The notes under the pieces are model-generated. The model saw nothing but the letters and a program-made list of their open reading frames with translations. It did no database searches and had not been told where the DNA came from. 64,000 bases of DNA, from positions 131,385,989 to 131,449,988 of the forward strand of contig CP136068.1 of assembly GCA_032622095.1 (NCBI GenBank), read 5' to 3'. A program made the position numbers and the translations under genes. This DNA comes from Siphonodentalium dalli (taxonomy: Eukaryota; Mollusca; Scaphopoda; Gadilida; Siphonodentaliidae). Below, one piece after another: positions 14,001 to 29,000 of this stretch. The stretch's first letter is position 1; the number at the start of each line of letters is the position of its first letter.

Positions 14001-17000
14001 ACGTTTATTCATACTCGCAAAGCGAATAACCAAATAGTTCAGTGTGTAAGTGTCTTATGTAGGAAATATCTATTATACTTTATGAAAATAGGATTTATCC
14101 CATAGGATTTTTCAAAACTACAACTCAGGTTTGCCTCAATGACTGCCTTTATATACTGTAAAAGTACATTTATATGTAGTAGTTTAATTTTCGTGGTTTT
14201 CAAGGTTGTTGATAACCACAAAATTTAAAAAAATTCGAAACTAATGCGGTTGCCATTTTGAGAAATGTCATGTGGGATGTAACTATATTGATCCGATATT
14301 CATTCAAAGCCCAGTGAGGTAACTCTATCGATCTGTGAGTATATTAATGGCTACAGTATAATTTCAATGTTCAATCGATCTAACTTCTTAAAAATAAATA
14401 AGATAACAATAATGTTTGAATTATTAACTATTAGCAGTCACATATGTAATGTAATAATGGGATTTGTATAGTGCCTATCCCCGCGAGGGCCCTAAGCGCT
14501 TGTAATTACCCAGCTGTTGAGTAATGCCGAGTCTTGTGCCAGCTGCCATTTTACAGGCGCTTCACTAGAGTGGCTTACCCTTACCAAATGACCAGGTCCC
14601 TAGTTTTCGTCAGGTATCATGGAGCGAGCACAGTACAAGTGAACTTGCCCAAGGGTCACAACCTGGCGCGAGATTTGAAACAGCGTGTGGCTCTATACAG
14701 CACACACCGCTTAATCTGGCCAAGCCACTGTTGCGGAGATGATAGTTCACCAGCGCGGGCCTCATATCACAGTCCAGCTTTTGTGAAACCTGTCGCAATC
14801 ACAAGTCTACTTTTGTACTAGCTTTTAAGAGACATATTTGCATTATGTAGTTGACCGTTTCGTGTTATATTTTGTATGGTGCAGATTAGTCAAATGTTGG
14901 ATTTGGTAAAAAATCCCCATTCAAGTGATAATACAAATAAAAAAGTTGTTTTATTTTTTGTTTAGTTGAATTTAAAGATGCATTATCTGAATTAACGCTC
15001 CTAAATTACTATTTGTTTGGCTTCGGCGATAAAAATATTTGATTCTAGTTGAGGAACCCACCCATCAAAGCTCAGAGTGATCAGATATCGATTTTTGAAG
15101 TTTGTTATTTCTCAAGATGTGCAATTATTTGTGGCCCGGAAAAACGTCATCAAACGGACGTTCTCGGACAATATTGCGGATGTTGATAAATTAAACGCAT
15201 TGGGAAATTTGATACCATAGTTTGACAGTGGTTAGCGTTATTTTGTTGCAATTAATTGATTCTGATAACTAAAGCGTATTTTGAAGAAATGTTGTTGTTG
15301 TTCATCTTGATGATATGGGGATCGTCTGATCGGATTGAGTACCTTTAACAAAATTGAGGTATCTTGTTTTGCAGGGAGGCAGGCCGATCTCACCACGACC
15401 TCATCTGCTTATATTGAATCCTCGGATGGAGTCATTTGAGGAGATTTCCAATGACGCGCTTTCTATACGAGGCTTCACTGATTACAGATGCACAGACTAC
15501 CATTTAGGTAAGGCCTCTTAAAGGGGTACTGTATTCTAAATCTGGACATTTATGGGACCATCTCCTTTTATACTCCACAGAATATATGCAACAAATTAAT
15601 GAATTTGAGCCATGGGTGAGTGCAAAATACACTCATTTACCGTTTGAGTCATAAATTCATTTTCATTATAATTACCATGTTGTTCATTGTTAATAGTGCA
15701 CATGACTGTATTTTGCGCCAATCCATGGCTCAATTTCATTCATTTGATGCATACATTCTGTTGAGTATAAAAGAATATGGTCCCATAAGGCCAAAAAAAA
15801 AAGATATTTGATTCTCAGATTTAGTGTACAGTACCCCTTTAAATATAATGTATCCACAGGTCCCTGACACAAAATGGTTATAACACTAAAAGTACCTATA
15901 GGTATATATTTTTCCACATGTCCTTAAAACCTTGGCCAGAAATGAAGCAATATACGAAAACAATGCATAATAATCTAACAGTCCTTGAATAATTCCTTTC
16001 GTATTGAAATATGAGTCAACCATATACATCTAGCAACAGTGGAGATAACTTCCATGAAAGCATCGGACACCGCTGGAGACCGGACAAAAACAGTGGTCGA
16101 ACAAGACTCTGTCCGGTCACACAGCAGACCACAATGGCAACAAGCCTTGAAATAGTGTGTCTGTCATTTGCAGAATGAGGTTCCCAGAGGGTGAATTTAG
16201 TGATGCTACCCCGCATAGCGGGCTAGCATCACCAAATTCACCCTCTGGGAACCTCATTCTGCTGAGGTGTAAGCAGAATGAGGTCCTTAGAGGGTGAATG
16301 TGGTGATGCTAGCCCGCTATGCGGGGTAGCATCACTAAATTCACCCTCTGGGAACCTCATTCTGCAAATGACAGACACACTATTTCAAGGCTTGAATGGC
16401 AATAATATTAAATTGGAAAAAAGAATATATTGATACGGCCATCACATTCCTCGATAATACAAGTACAGAAGGATTCATATTCATCAGTGGGACATGTTCA
16501 GATAATAAGTTCCATGGTCGTTTGTTGAACTTATTATATGAACATTTCCTAAGGGAACTACTCGAACTCGAGTATTTAGTATCGAAAGGGTTAATCAAAG
16601 ATTTCTGAATTTGCAGAAGATTTTCTGATGGTATCTTACTCATAGGTTTGGCATAAAATGGTATATTTTTATATGCCCGTTTTGAAAAAAAAAAGGGACA
16701 TATTATGTTATTGGGCCATCCATCCATAGGGCATCCATCCATCCGTTATCTTTTTTCATTTCCGGATGATAACTTTAGTAAGTCTGAACTGAATCGAATG
16801 ATATTTGGTGTGTGTGTTTACTAGCACAAAATACACTTCAACTTCAAATTCGGGTTTCGCCCTCCTATTTTGACCAGAGTTATGGCCCTTTTTGTTGCAC
16901 TCAATTTTCAATTCCAGATGATAAATTTTGTAAGTCTGAACTGAATGAAATGAAATTTGGTATGCGAGTTTACTAGCACAAAATACAGGTCAGTTTCGAA

Positions 17001-20000
17001 TTTGTGTTCCACTTGCCAATTTTCACCTGAGTTATGGCCCTTTGTTGAAATTACCACTGACATATTTTGCCACGCCCTAGCAATGCTCTTGTTATATTTC
17101 AGAGAGTATAATAGAAGAGAATTTGTTCTACATTGTCAGTCCGAAGGATATTGTGGTATGTAAACAGCGGGATGATGACGATCATATTTCATGGTTATTG
17201 GAACATGAAAAATTTGAGGTGAGAAGATACCACGGGTAAAAAAGCCTGAATTTAGTGTGCCTGTAATTTGTAGAATAATGTCCCCAGAGGGTGAATTTAG
17301 TCAAGCTATCCCACACAGTGGGCTAGCATCACCAAACTCATCCTCTGAGCACCTCATTCTGCATGGTCTCATCTGCTATGAGAGACATAGACAAACTCCA
17401 AGCAGCGCACTCTCCGCTATCACTGCGATATATCACTGCCACAAGGATGGTACTTTGCGGACCGATACATCTATTTTTACGTATCGTCGGAACTATATTT
17501 AGTCACCTATTATCTTATTTTGTCCACCAACAGTTTGCAATAATGGTAATTCTTTCGGTAATGATAAGAACAATATGAACTGAGCCAGACATAGACAATT
17601 TTAATCCTAAAACATAAGAACTAAGATTATGTCAGAAATCCTTTACCAAATGTCCTTATGACAGTGGTATCTCAGTGGAGCGATGGATGGTAACTCTGCC
17701 TGGAGTTTGAGACATAGACTCAGATTGAAGTTCCCAATTGGTGAATATTGTGATGTGCACACATTGGGAACCTCGATTATGCAATGTGTCGTCTGCCAAT
17801 TTGGGGATATAGAAAAACTAAACTGAAAAAAAATAGAATCTATGTGAAAAAGTTTCTATAGAAATTTGATAATATAGAAACTTTCCAGAGAAGATGAGAC
17901 CTAAGCAGAATGACGTCCCCAGAGGGTGAATTTAGTGATGCTAACCCACTATGCAAGATAGCATCACTAAATTCACCCTCTGGGAACCCCATTCTGCAAA
18001 TGACAGACACCTTATTCTCAGGCATGTACGGATAACTGATAAATATACTACTAAAAGCTCTTCAACATTTTTTGCAATGCATGTAACATGCTAATGGAGC
18101 AAATCAACTGAATTAACCCTTCTATACTAAATACTCATTGATGAGGAATGATCCTTTAGGAAACATTCAGATAATAAATCCGAGGTCATTTGTTGAACTT
18201 ATTATCTGAACATTTCTCTCCAACAAATAGGACTCCTTCTGCACTTGTATTATCTGTCGTCTGCTTATTTTTCCTAAAAACCCTTCCAGATGATTAATAG
18301 ACCATTTCAATGTATACTTTCATAACTGAGAATCTGTTTATTAGAGATAGGGTTAGCCCTTTACCCAACAAACCCACCAGAACCGGCCAAATAAAGCTTC
18401 AACAGCCTAAAATATCTTCGGTCTGTCTCAATAGAACCATACAAATATGGATATCATTGGAACCGGCTCTTTGACCACATTGTGATAGTTACAGTTAGCC
18501 CTGTGCCAATGCATTCTCTTATATATGCGAGTCGACCATAGGTCGCCTCGCATATATAAGAGAATGCATTGGCCTAAAAAAAATCTTTTTTGAACACTTT
18601 TTACCATTTTTTCTTACATTCTTTAACAATTTTATAATTTTTAATGTGTTAAGCCAATGCATTCTCTTATATATGCGAGGCGACCTATGGTCGACTCGCA
18701 TATATAAGAGAATGCATTGGCACAGGGCCGTTCTGTTGGGTAAAGGGTTAACCAAATATCCATAGATTCAAAATCACATAATACACTCATTTAAGTTGTT
18801 CCATCATGGTAATAACTCTGTGAAACATAAATTTCCCAGGATCCCTTTATTCCCGAAAGAATATAAAACTCAGGTTGTGTTTGCTTGTGATGTAATAATG
18901 ACACATAGATATGGATACCAATCTTTAATTTATAAAGTAGAAGATAATACACGATCAATGTATATAACTAAGTCGCAGAATGAAGGACCCGAATAATAGG
19001 TGATGCTCGGGTAGGTATAAGAACCTCAAGATGAAATGAGTAAAGTGAAATATTGGGGTGTTGTTGTTACTTATATACTATTTGGTGTGAATATTAGATG
19101 AGGTATTTGGTACATCGGTATTGCCTCTCCTGTTATGGTAATTCCCTATGACCATATTTGGGGTTCGACTTCATTGTGTGCAGGTCTGGGCTGTGATTAA
19201 GATGTGTGAGGTTTCGGTAAGGAACCGAGCACTGATATTCAAGTTTGGGTTCTACTATACGTAGCACGGGTATACTATACAATTAGTGTTATACGCCCTT
19301 GAGTCAGGTTGTGGGAATATAATGGAGCATGGGTAGTTATGTCATGGGGCATGGGTAGTTATGTCATGGGGCATGGGTAGTTATGTCATTGGGCATGGGT
19401 AGTTATGTCATGGGGCATGGGTAGTTATGTCATTGGGCATGGGTAGTTATGTCATGGGGCATGGGTAGTTATGTCATTGGGCATGGGTAGTTATTTCACG
19501 TTGATTTCAAAGGCCAGCTCTATATTCCACACTTACTCTCTTACAGGAGGCTATGACAGCAGCAGTAGATGCCAGTAAGATATTAAAGAGACATACCTTT
19601 GAAGTAAGTTTGTTAATCATTTCGAGAAAGAGTTATTAGTTATCTTCAGCAACATTGGGATTACATGGAGATTTAAAACCAGGATGTCGATTTTGAACCC
19701 CGAGGTGGAGCCGTGTGGTTCAAAAAGAGACATCCAGGTACTAAATCTCCATGTACCTCACAATGTTGCCGGAGATAACTATTTTGTCCCCACAACAATA
19801 GCCATGTCACCTTAATTTAAGTGTGCTTTTCATATGTTCTCAGATTAATTCACACCAATAAGAATAATTCAGTAGCTGACCCATTGTCAGGTGACATCAA
19901 ACTCAGCATGCCAGAGCAACATCACGATTGGTGGAATCTGCCAGTTCAAGGGTCATTCATATACCCCTAATGTTTTACATGCTCATATACCCCCGATGTT

Positions 20001-23000
20001 TCGCGCACATTCCCGCTGTCAAGGGTGATGGGCGACATGTTGATTTAAATGTGGCGTTGTAGCCAATCAGATTGCTAGTTACAACTGGATGTGGGGACAA
20101 TGACTCTTTAAAATCCCCATTCACTGCCTGGAATTTACAATATTGTCACAATGACTAATTTCTTTTTATCTATATTAATATTTGTTTTGTCTATGTGAGT
20201 GTATGTTTTTAGGATTTACATAACTTTTCTTTTTCAGTTCCATTATTAATGTTGTACAATATTTCTGACTTAATCTTAAGTAGCAATACACGATTTCCAG
20301 CAATTTTGGCTAACCTGGGAGGGGGTACTGTATTTCAAATCTATGCTGAGCCATTATCTTTGGCATAGGTCCCATGAAGCATATTTTATTTTGGAAGGAA
20401 ATGGTAGGTGTAATCAGATGTCTTTACTTTACCTTCCTCGTAAAATTTTAGCCACTGAGTTATGCCCTTGCTTTGCACACACAAAAAGCTTAATTTTACC
20501 CATTTTTTTTACCATTTTCAACCAAAAAACAGAGACCATGACGGAGCGATGTCAGTAAATAGTCTTCTTCCACCTGGTAGAGCTATGTTAGAGCTGAGAA
20601 ATGTTTGAAATAGAAAAAAAGTTATCACAACAATTTGAAAAAAATGTCTTGCAAGCGCAGATGACAGAATTCATGGGAGAGAAATCGGCTATTTTCCTGT
20701 AACCAATAACAGAGTTGGCCTTCACTGAATATACGAAAATCCTGTTACGTATCCAAATTGTAAAAAAAATTGTGAACTTTCCCAGTTATGTAAAATAATT
20801 AAACATTCAAACCAGTAACGACACATTTAACGCAGGCTACACTGGCTGTTATGCCTCCAGATACTTATTTTATGTTTACCCATACCCTAGTATGGTAAAC
20901 ATAGTGTCGTTGTTCCGGATTGACCACTCGTCGTTAGTCCGTCCGTCCGTCCGTCCGTCCGTCTGTCTGTCTGGCTGTCTGTCTGTAGACACTTTACGCA
21001 TGGTGCGATAACTGAAATATGTTCTATCTGATCGGAACCAAATTTTGTATATGAATTTTTCAGCACCAAATACAGATCGATTTCGAATATGGGTTCGATC
21101 CGAGTTTTTTTTACGGAGTTATCAGGGAGTTATGGCCCTTTTTCGACTTAGAATTCATGCATGCTACCATAACTCAAAAAAATTTTATCTGATCAGAATC
21201 AAATTTGGTATGCAAGTTTCTCGGACCAAAATACAGATCGAGTTCGAATATGGGTTTGATCCGATATTTTTCAATGGAGTTATGGCCCTTTGACATAGAA
21301 TTTCTGCATATTTTGATAAATCAACCATTTTTCAACTGATAAGAACCAAATTTGGTATGCGAGTTTCTCAACTCAAAATACAAATCGAGATTGAATATGG
21401 GTTAGATCCAACATTTTATACCAGAGTTATGTCCCTTTTTCAACTAAGAATTGAACAGATAATCTTAGCAGTCAACAACTAATTGATTACCAGCAGTAAA
21501 AATTTAGCTCTGTGAGAGACAAACAGTACTGAGTTATTGATAATTAGAGTTATTTTTAGACATTAGTGTGAGGCGAAACCAGCTACGTTTTTGAGGGACA
21601 GGACACAGGCTTACAGGCAGTAGCTCTATCTAATTAATTTGCACTCTTACTCTGGTTATTGTAAACTCTCTTAACCCAAGTATTCCATGTCCTGGCCACC
21701 TTTCACATTTAACCCAAGGCTGTGGTGGTTTAGCTGTACCAGTGCATTCTCTTATATAAATGCTAGTGACCCATAAATTCAAATAATTTGTGTTATGTAC
21801 ATTTGTCTATAATAGTACATAAAAGTATACTCTATAATTCAACACCAAAACTCTCATTTATGATTCCGATCATAGTAATTTACTATCGCCAAGGGATGGG
21901 TTAAGATCTGCCGATCGTGATCGGCCTCTCGTTCTATTTTTCAAACCCCCTACAACCTGATAAATCGTGTACTGCTACCTTAACCCTTTCATGACGGGAG
22001 CTGCGCTGGTGCAGCATAAAAGATCCTGTGCCAGTACATTCTCTTATATATGCGAGTCTCCCACAGGGAGCCTCGCATATATAAGAAAATTCACTGGCTT
22101 GCAATGTCAAAGTAAATATTGTATGGCTAATGTATTCTCTTATATATGGTAGGCTCATGGGAGACTCACGTATATATAAGAGAATGCATTGGCACAGGGT
22201 TTTCGCAAAATTTCAGGAAGCTCCAGTCATGGAAGGGTTAACTCATTGTTTAAATGAACTTTCGAGTGCCCAGTGAACATATGTACTCTCTGTCATATTT
22301 TATTATGTCTAATCTTTGGTGTAAAAAGTAGCAGTATATTCCACAGTATAAGGTACCAGTATATGTTGAAGGATATAGGTACCAGTATATTTTGTAGGGA
22401 TATAAGATAAGTACCAGTATATATTTCAGGGTATAATAGGTACCAGTATATTTTGTAGGGATATAAGATAAGTACCAGTATATTTTGCAGGGTATAATAG
22501 GTACCAGTATATTTTGCAGGGTATAAGGGATTGGTATATTTTGTACAATCTACAGGGCTGGTATATTAAATATTATAGTATTTAGTAATTAGTCTGTCAA
22601 AACAAAAAAATTTATCGTCATAATACTAATAATATATGTCTAACAGACCCATTTCGCCAAGAAAATAAAAATCGAGCAGAGAGTATTTTTATTATTATGA
22701 TATTTTAAAAATCGTGGAAATATCCGAAGTGCAATCACATGACCACACCGTGGTCACATGACCGATCATCTGCATAGACGCATACCAGTGACAGCAGTGG
22801 GTGGAGCTTGAAATAATTCCGCCAATCGCGAAACGAGTTGATAAATTACGTATAAAATATTTGGCCGTTTAATTACCAAGGCATTTACGATCACGGAATA
22901 AAACTGTTTGAATGTGCCGAATTATTCGCTATAATGTTGAATGATTATATAACGAATAATGATGGCTAAAAAAATGCACTTTGAGGCGATAAAAGTTGTG

Positions 23001-26000
23001 TGAAATGAGATTCATTTATGCAGAAATGCAATTAGCGGGCGGAATTTCGTGCGAAACTAATTTAATTGTTTCTGAAAGAATACAAGTTAGGCCATATAAC
23101 TTCTTCTTCGTTGTACATATGGTACACATTTCGGAAGCTAGTTTGCACTAGTGTCATTCCGTTGTGCGCTATATACAAATGGGGTGTGACTAAAAGGGTG
23201 GTGATGGCTTATATGGCTTATATTCGTCATAATAATGTTCCTGTCTGTTTCTTCACACGAAACATTTTGTGTGGAAAAAGTGCACGATTGTGAACAGCCT
23301 TGCTAAAATCCTTCCAATCCAGATCGATAAGTGCGTAAACAAAATAATTCACTCGAATACACCACTGACTGTCGAAACTACAATAATTTTTAATTTGGCT
23401 GCAGTTTGGCATAACAACATTTTTTTTTAAATTGAGGGCTAGCCTGGCATTGTTTTTAAGTTTGTGCTTGTTGTTCAATATTCGTTTTTTTTTTCGTTTT
23501 ATTTTACGTTTTGATGGCAGATATCAACTTTTTCTAGAGAGGATTTTTTAATTGTTAGCCTAGAAAAAATCCAATGATTGCCTCTAATAAAGAGTGTCAA
23601 TGTTTTCGTCACGGCATAAACAATAAAGAGCGTTTTAAATTATGAACGTGCTCTATTTCGATATGTCATGTGTGATTTTGTATGTGGTATTGTGACATTT
23701 AGATATAAAGAGCATCCATGCTTCCTTCTCCCAAAAACGATAGACAATAAAGAGCGTTCTAAATTACGCGCTGTGTTGTCTTTTTGGAGGTAATTAATAA
23801 TGGATAGCTAGCCCGCCCACAACGGAACATACTACATCTACTAGGCATCTTGGCATATGTGGAGATGACAGATACTCGGGATATTTATATCGAAAGTAAA
23901 ACAAATCAAAAAATCAAAAACGCCGAAATAGAGTTAACGTTATTCAGTCCAGTGTTTGCATAACATTTGGGGGCTTCTTATTCCAGGTGAATGGGATCCA
24001 CTGCCCTTTCTATTCACTTTGGGGTATTTTACAGTGCAAACAAGTTCGCGACTGACACTGATGATTAGTCACTGAGTGATTTCAAATCAACGAGTGAATA
24101 CTACTACTGCCATCTATTCACCGGCATGTTATTAATGGCCACAAAAAACAACCATTCTAGGCGCTACTTTGTTCACATAGTTATTATCTTCTATTCCAGA
24201 TAAACGACCAAAGCACCCACATTATCTGTATTAATTAGATAACACATTGAATAGCGACGTAATCTATACACCAAATGTGCCCATACGACTTTGCATTTTA
24301 GTATCGGCTGACTTACGATTACGTCATCGTAGTCAGCATAATACACTCCGGCTCCAAATCTGTGTTTTTAATTTGTTCTCCCACAACTACGTCACTCGTA
24401 GTTTAGTCACGGAAATCTCCGAATACCGGTGGCGGTATTATTTATTTATTTTACGGGTTATTTATTATGCGATCGGAATGGGACTTGGATCATTTTAATC
24501 ACAACAGGGAGGGCTTTCCGATTGCGTTTTGTAGTTTCTAGACCGAATAAATTCTTTAAGGTACCAGTATATGTTGCAAGACATAAGGCACCAGTATATT
24601 TTGCAGGATAAAGAATACGTGTATATTTTTACAGACTTTATCATACCAGTATATTTTGCAGGATATAAGATACCGGTCTATTTTTTTCAGGATATAGGTT
24701 ATCAGTATTTGAATTTCTTACTGCAAGAAGGACAGTTTGATGAAGCTGCAAAGAACTGCATCAAGATTCTTGGTAAAAGCAAAGAAAAATGGGAAGATGA
24801 AGTCTATAAATTTGCTGAGATTCATCAGTTGAGAGTGAGTTTCGTTGGGTTATCTTATTTCGAATTGTAATTCAATTTGAACATTTTTCGATGAAACACC
24901 CATTCTGATTGGCCCAGAGCTGCTAACTTTAGTTTTGGATTCACCAGCATCAACCGCTGATTGGAGACCAACTTTTGAACGGAGCACAGTGTCATTGTCA
25001 ACACACATAAAATATGTTATAGCGTTGCCAGGAGTCGCATATTTGAGTCAACCGGAATGTTATTATACCCCCCCCCCCCCCCCCCACAACGAAGTTGTTG
25101 GGGGGTATACTGGAATCAGCTCATCTGTTTGTCAGTCGTCCATCCATTCGTGGACACAGATTTGTCCGGGGTTCTTCTCAGTCATTTTTTTTTCATTTTC
25201 TGTGAAACTTGGCACAGTCATCAACCACCATGGGAACCTGTGCACCTGCGATTATGACATCTGTACGACATTTTTTTATGTAGTTATCCCCCCTTTTTTA
25301 CTTAGAACATTTTCGCAACATGCTTAATTTTGTCGGAGCTTTTATTCCTACATTTTTCGGTCAATAGGTTTAGGATTAGGGTTAGGGGTTAGGGTTGTGC
25401 ACCTGCAATGGGAATCTTTTTTTTTAATTATTTTAACTAAATGTTTACTGACATGTGAAACATCTTAGTGTTTTAAAACATGGGCGGGGGGGGGGGGGGG
25501 GGGTATCCTTACTATAGATAGTTTACTATAGATATGAGCAACCATAAGGAACATGCCCAGACATTTGGGTACCGTAAAAAGAATATCTCACTTCATACCA
25601 TGTAATGGCGATAAAAAGTGCTGTTCTTGCAGTTTCTAAAAAAAAATTTGGTTGATTAAATTACAATGGAGATAAGCGTACCCTGTTTCATTGGATATTT
25701 GGAACACCATCATAGTCTTTAAATGTATTGTTAATGTATTGTAGAATTGATATTGAGTGAAGGGCATTATTCCATTGCAGGCTATAGCGCCATACCTTCC
25801 ACAGAATGAGCCACGACTGAATCCAGCAATCTATGAAATGGTTCTTAATGAATTCCTGCTTACAGATAATGCTGTATGTATATATCCAGGTCTCATCACA
25901 CCTCATCGCAGTCTCTTTAAAAAAAAACTAGAGAAGTAAATCGGATAAAATTCCTATTCAGATTTAGATCTCTATTGACCCTTTCTGTACTAAATGGCTT

Positions 26001-29000
26001 CTCCCATCAGATCTAAAACTATACGTTGGAAGGGTCTTTTTTTTCATCTATAGGGATAATCAGAAAAGTAAAGCAGCTGGCAGATACAGTAAGTGACATT
26101 TAACAATTGGTTATGTCGGCTCCCTATGGGAGACTCACATAGATAAGAGAATGCACTGGCACAGGATCTTTAATGCTGCACCATCGCAGCTCCCTTCATG
26201 AAATGATTGAAACATATATAAACGTTTGTCTAATGGGATAAACTAGTACATGAGCTGTGGAAATTCACAATGTTCATTAAAAATTCAGATATCGTAAAAA
26301 ACTCATATTTATAACTGAAATTTACAAGGAAAATAGGTATCGATTGTGCCCTGATTTTGAACATTAAACACACCACAACCATTAACCCGTTCAGTGCCAT
26401 TTTACGGTCTGTAAAATCGGCCCTAAAAAAAAGATTGTTTTGGGTTGAATTTTTTTTGGGTATGCTTATGCATGCTATAGCGAATTTAATAACAAATAGG
26501 GTAAAACCTTTAGGGTATGTTATAACTCAAAACTATCACCAAGTATTCATAGTAATAATTTTGATGCCCATGAAAAACGTAAGATTCCCTGGCACTAAAC
26601 CTACAAAATAAGTCTGTTAAAAAATATAAGAAAAAATTATTAAAATTGTAAAATATTGTAAAAAATAATAACAAATGATGAAAAATTGTTAGGCCAATGC
26701 ATTCTCTTATATATGTGAGGCGACCTATGGTCGACCCGCATATATAAGAGAATTCATTGGCACAGGGTATATGGGTTGATACAAAAATCGGACCTGGCAC
26801 TGAAAGGGTTAAATAGATGTTCGTAAAAGGCTCATAATACCTTTCACTCGTAAGTACAATAACTCTTGCAACAAATATCTCGCACTTCCCAGGGACCAGC
26901 CTAGAGGGTGACTTGGGAGACAAAATGTGACATTTCTCCCTATTTTTGTCACAGGGAGAATTGACTTCTCTATCAGATACCAGTATGCATATTTCAAAAC
27001 ACCATATTTGAAGTGGATTTCCTGTTTATAATGGTGTATCTAATAAATAATGCTATTATCGCATTGTTTCTTGGTTGACACGAGGAATTGTCAGCCCTTG
27101 ACTTCCTCGGGTTGACAATTCCTTGTGTCAACCTTGAAACAACGCGATAACTGTTTTATTATATGAAATGCGATTTGATTGGACAAGACGTTGTGACGTT
27201 GAACGTCGCTGGGAAAATCCTATCTATTTTCAGGTAGCGGGGGTAATGTCGCAAGAGCTATACTCGTCCTTGACCGCAATAAATTGTATACTCGTAGGGC
27301 ACGCATCTATAATCTCAAATCGACTCCATTCCACCCGCATGTGCAATTTGACTTAGATATCAAGATGTTCCACCCACTTTGGTGTTCTAGAAACCACCCG
27401 AAAAAGACCCGTTAATTAGTTGAATATAACGTGACTGCAAATTCTGAGGTGAAGGTCGAGTATAGCTCTTGCGACATTTACCCCTCTACCCTATTTTCAG
27501 GTCTGATAATAAGTTATGTTAACCCCAGAAGTATCTGACGTCACTCAGAACTGTTATTAACCTCTTGTTTGATTAATGAGGTGAACATCGTTAGATATCT
27601 CGATTTTTTCGTCACGTTTTAACATAGGAATTGGGAAAGAAACTTATGATCATATAATAATATACAATTATCTCATTGTTTCACAATATTCACCAAGGCT
27701 GTAGGCCGAGGTGAATATTGACTTCCAAGGGCTGACAATTCCTCGTGTCAACCAAGAAACAATGTGATAACTGTTTTATTATATGAAACACACTTTGATT
27801 GGACAAGACGTTGTGACGTTGAACGTCGATGGGAAAACCTGATCTATTTCCAGGTCTGATAATAAGTTATGTTAACCTTTGAAGTATCTGACATCACTCA
27901 GAACTGTTATTAACCTGTTGTTTCATTAATGAGGTGAACATCGTTAGATATCTCATTTTTTCTTTACGCTTTAACATAGGAATTGGGGAAAGAAACTTAT
28001 GATCATATAATAATATAAATTGGCGCTTGTATTGCATAATACTTATTGAATCACAGAAAGGTGATGATAGAGTGTAACAGGGTTCGTATGCGGGTCTGGA
28101 ATTCTGGAAAAGTTATGGAATTTTACTCTCAGCTAGGTGTATGAACCCTGTGTAAATTGAACCAGCCTTTATGATTTCTCCCTGATAGCAGTACATTTCT
28201 CCGTAATAATCTAATACGGAGAAGTGACTTCTCACAATTTGAATTCTCTAGACTGGTCCCTGGTTCATTCACTGTTTTGAGTTCCAGGTAGCAGCTATAT
28301 ATCCGAACGTGTGGAGGGACGGTTTATAGATTACATTAGTGACGTAGGTTCCTGTCCCTGGGATTTACAAAGTGAATTTGCTTATAAAGCAATTTACTTT
28401 ATTGAAGTTCAACGAAGAATTATTTGGAGATAAGGGTCTTAATAGAAAATATTGGATCGACGTGTGTTAAATCGATGGGACATATCTGGGCGATTGGTGA
28501 CAGTTGTTCATGCATGAGAAGTGTTGATTGTTATTGAATAGATTCAGCAAGGGTTTCTTAATTGTTCTAAAGTGTGCTTGAAAGCAAACAAAGATTTTAG
28601 CACTCATTCTATGTTCAGCTTATAAAGTGCATGGTAGGCCCACCCTCCCGCCTAAATTTAGTAAAGTAGATATTCGTTTATGTTGGCTTTTGAAAAAGTT
28701 GATCATCAATACATATGAGAATATATATCGCTAAAGTTATAGTTTCATTGTATAAAACAGATCATTTATGTTTGTTCCAGTGAAACGAGTTAAACTTAAT
28801 CTGTTGTTTTCTATTTATAGCGGTTTAACATGGTGATACAGGAATGGCCACATGAACTCTACAACATAAAGACCATAATATGTGCTGTCATCGACAAACT
28901 AGACCGAGATAAAAACAATCCTATTCTTCTCGAATGTCTGGCTGAACTGTGAGTTAATTTAATTTACTAGTGTTGCATGTACAGTAATGCCCTAAATAAT

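Larger units (their letters stand above)
8328..14094 (-). mobile_element. DIRS-type tyrosine-recombinase retrotransposon, 5.77 kb
   Basis: A complete element lies in VPS41 intron 5 in antisense orientation. It has long inverted terminal repeats, an internal complementary region next to its 3' repeat, and gag, RT/RNase H and YR genes in overlapping frames. That is the standard DIRS order. DIRS elements are thought to replicate through a circular DNA and to integrate with their own recombinase without making a target duplication; none is seen here beyond the shared AT. RT and YR frames are broken, so this copy is inactive as written. Confidence 0.93.

Noticed and set aside
19324-19497. CRISPR-like regular repeat
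   Set aside because: Units are contiguous with no spacers, in a eukaryotic intron. It is a minisatellite.
24935-25327. 130-codon plus-strand open frame
   Set aside because: It crosses a C homopolymer and a dispersed repeat, and contains no recognised domain.
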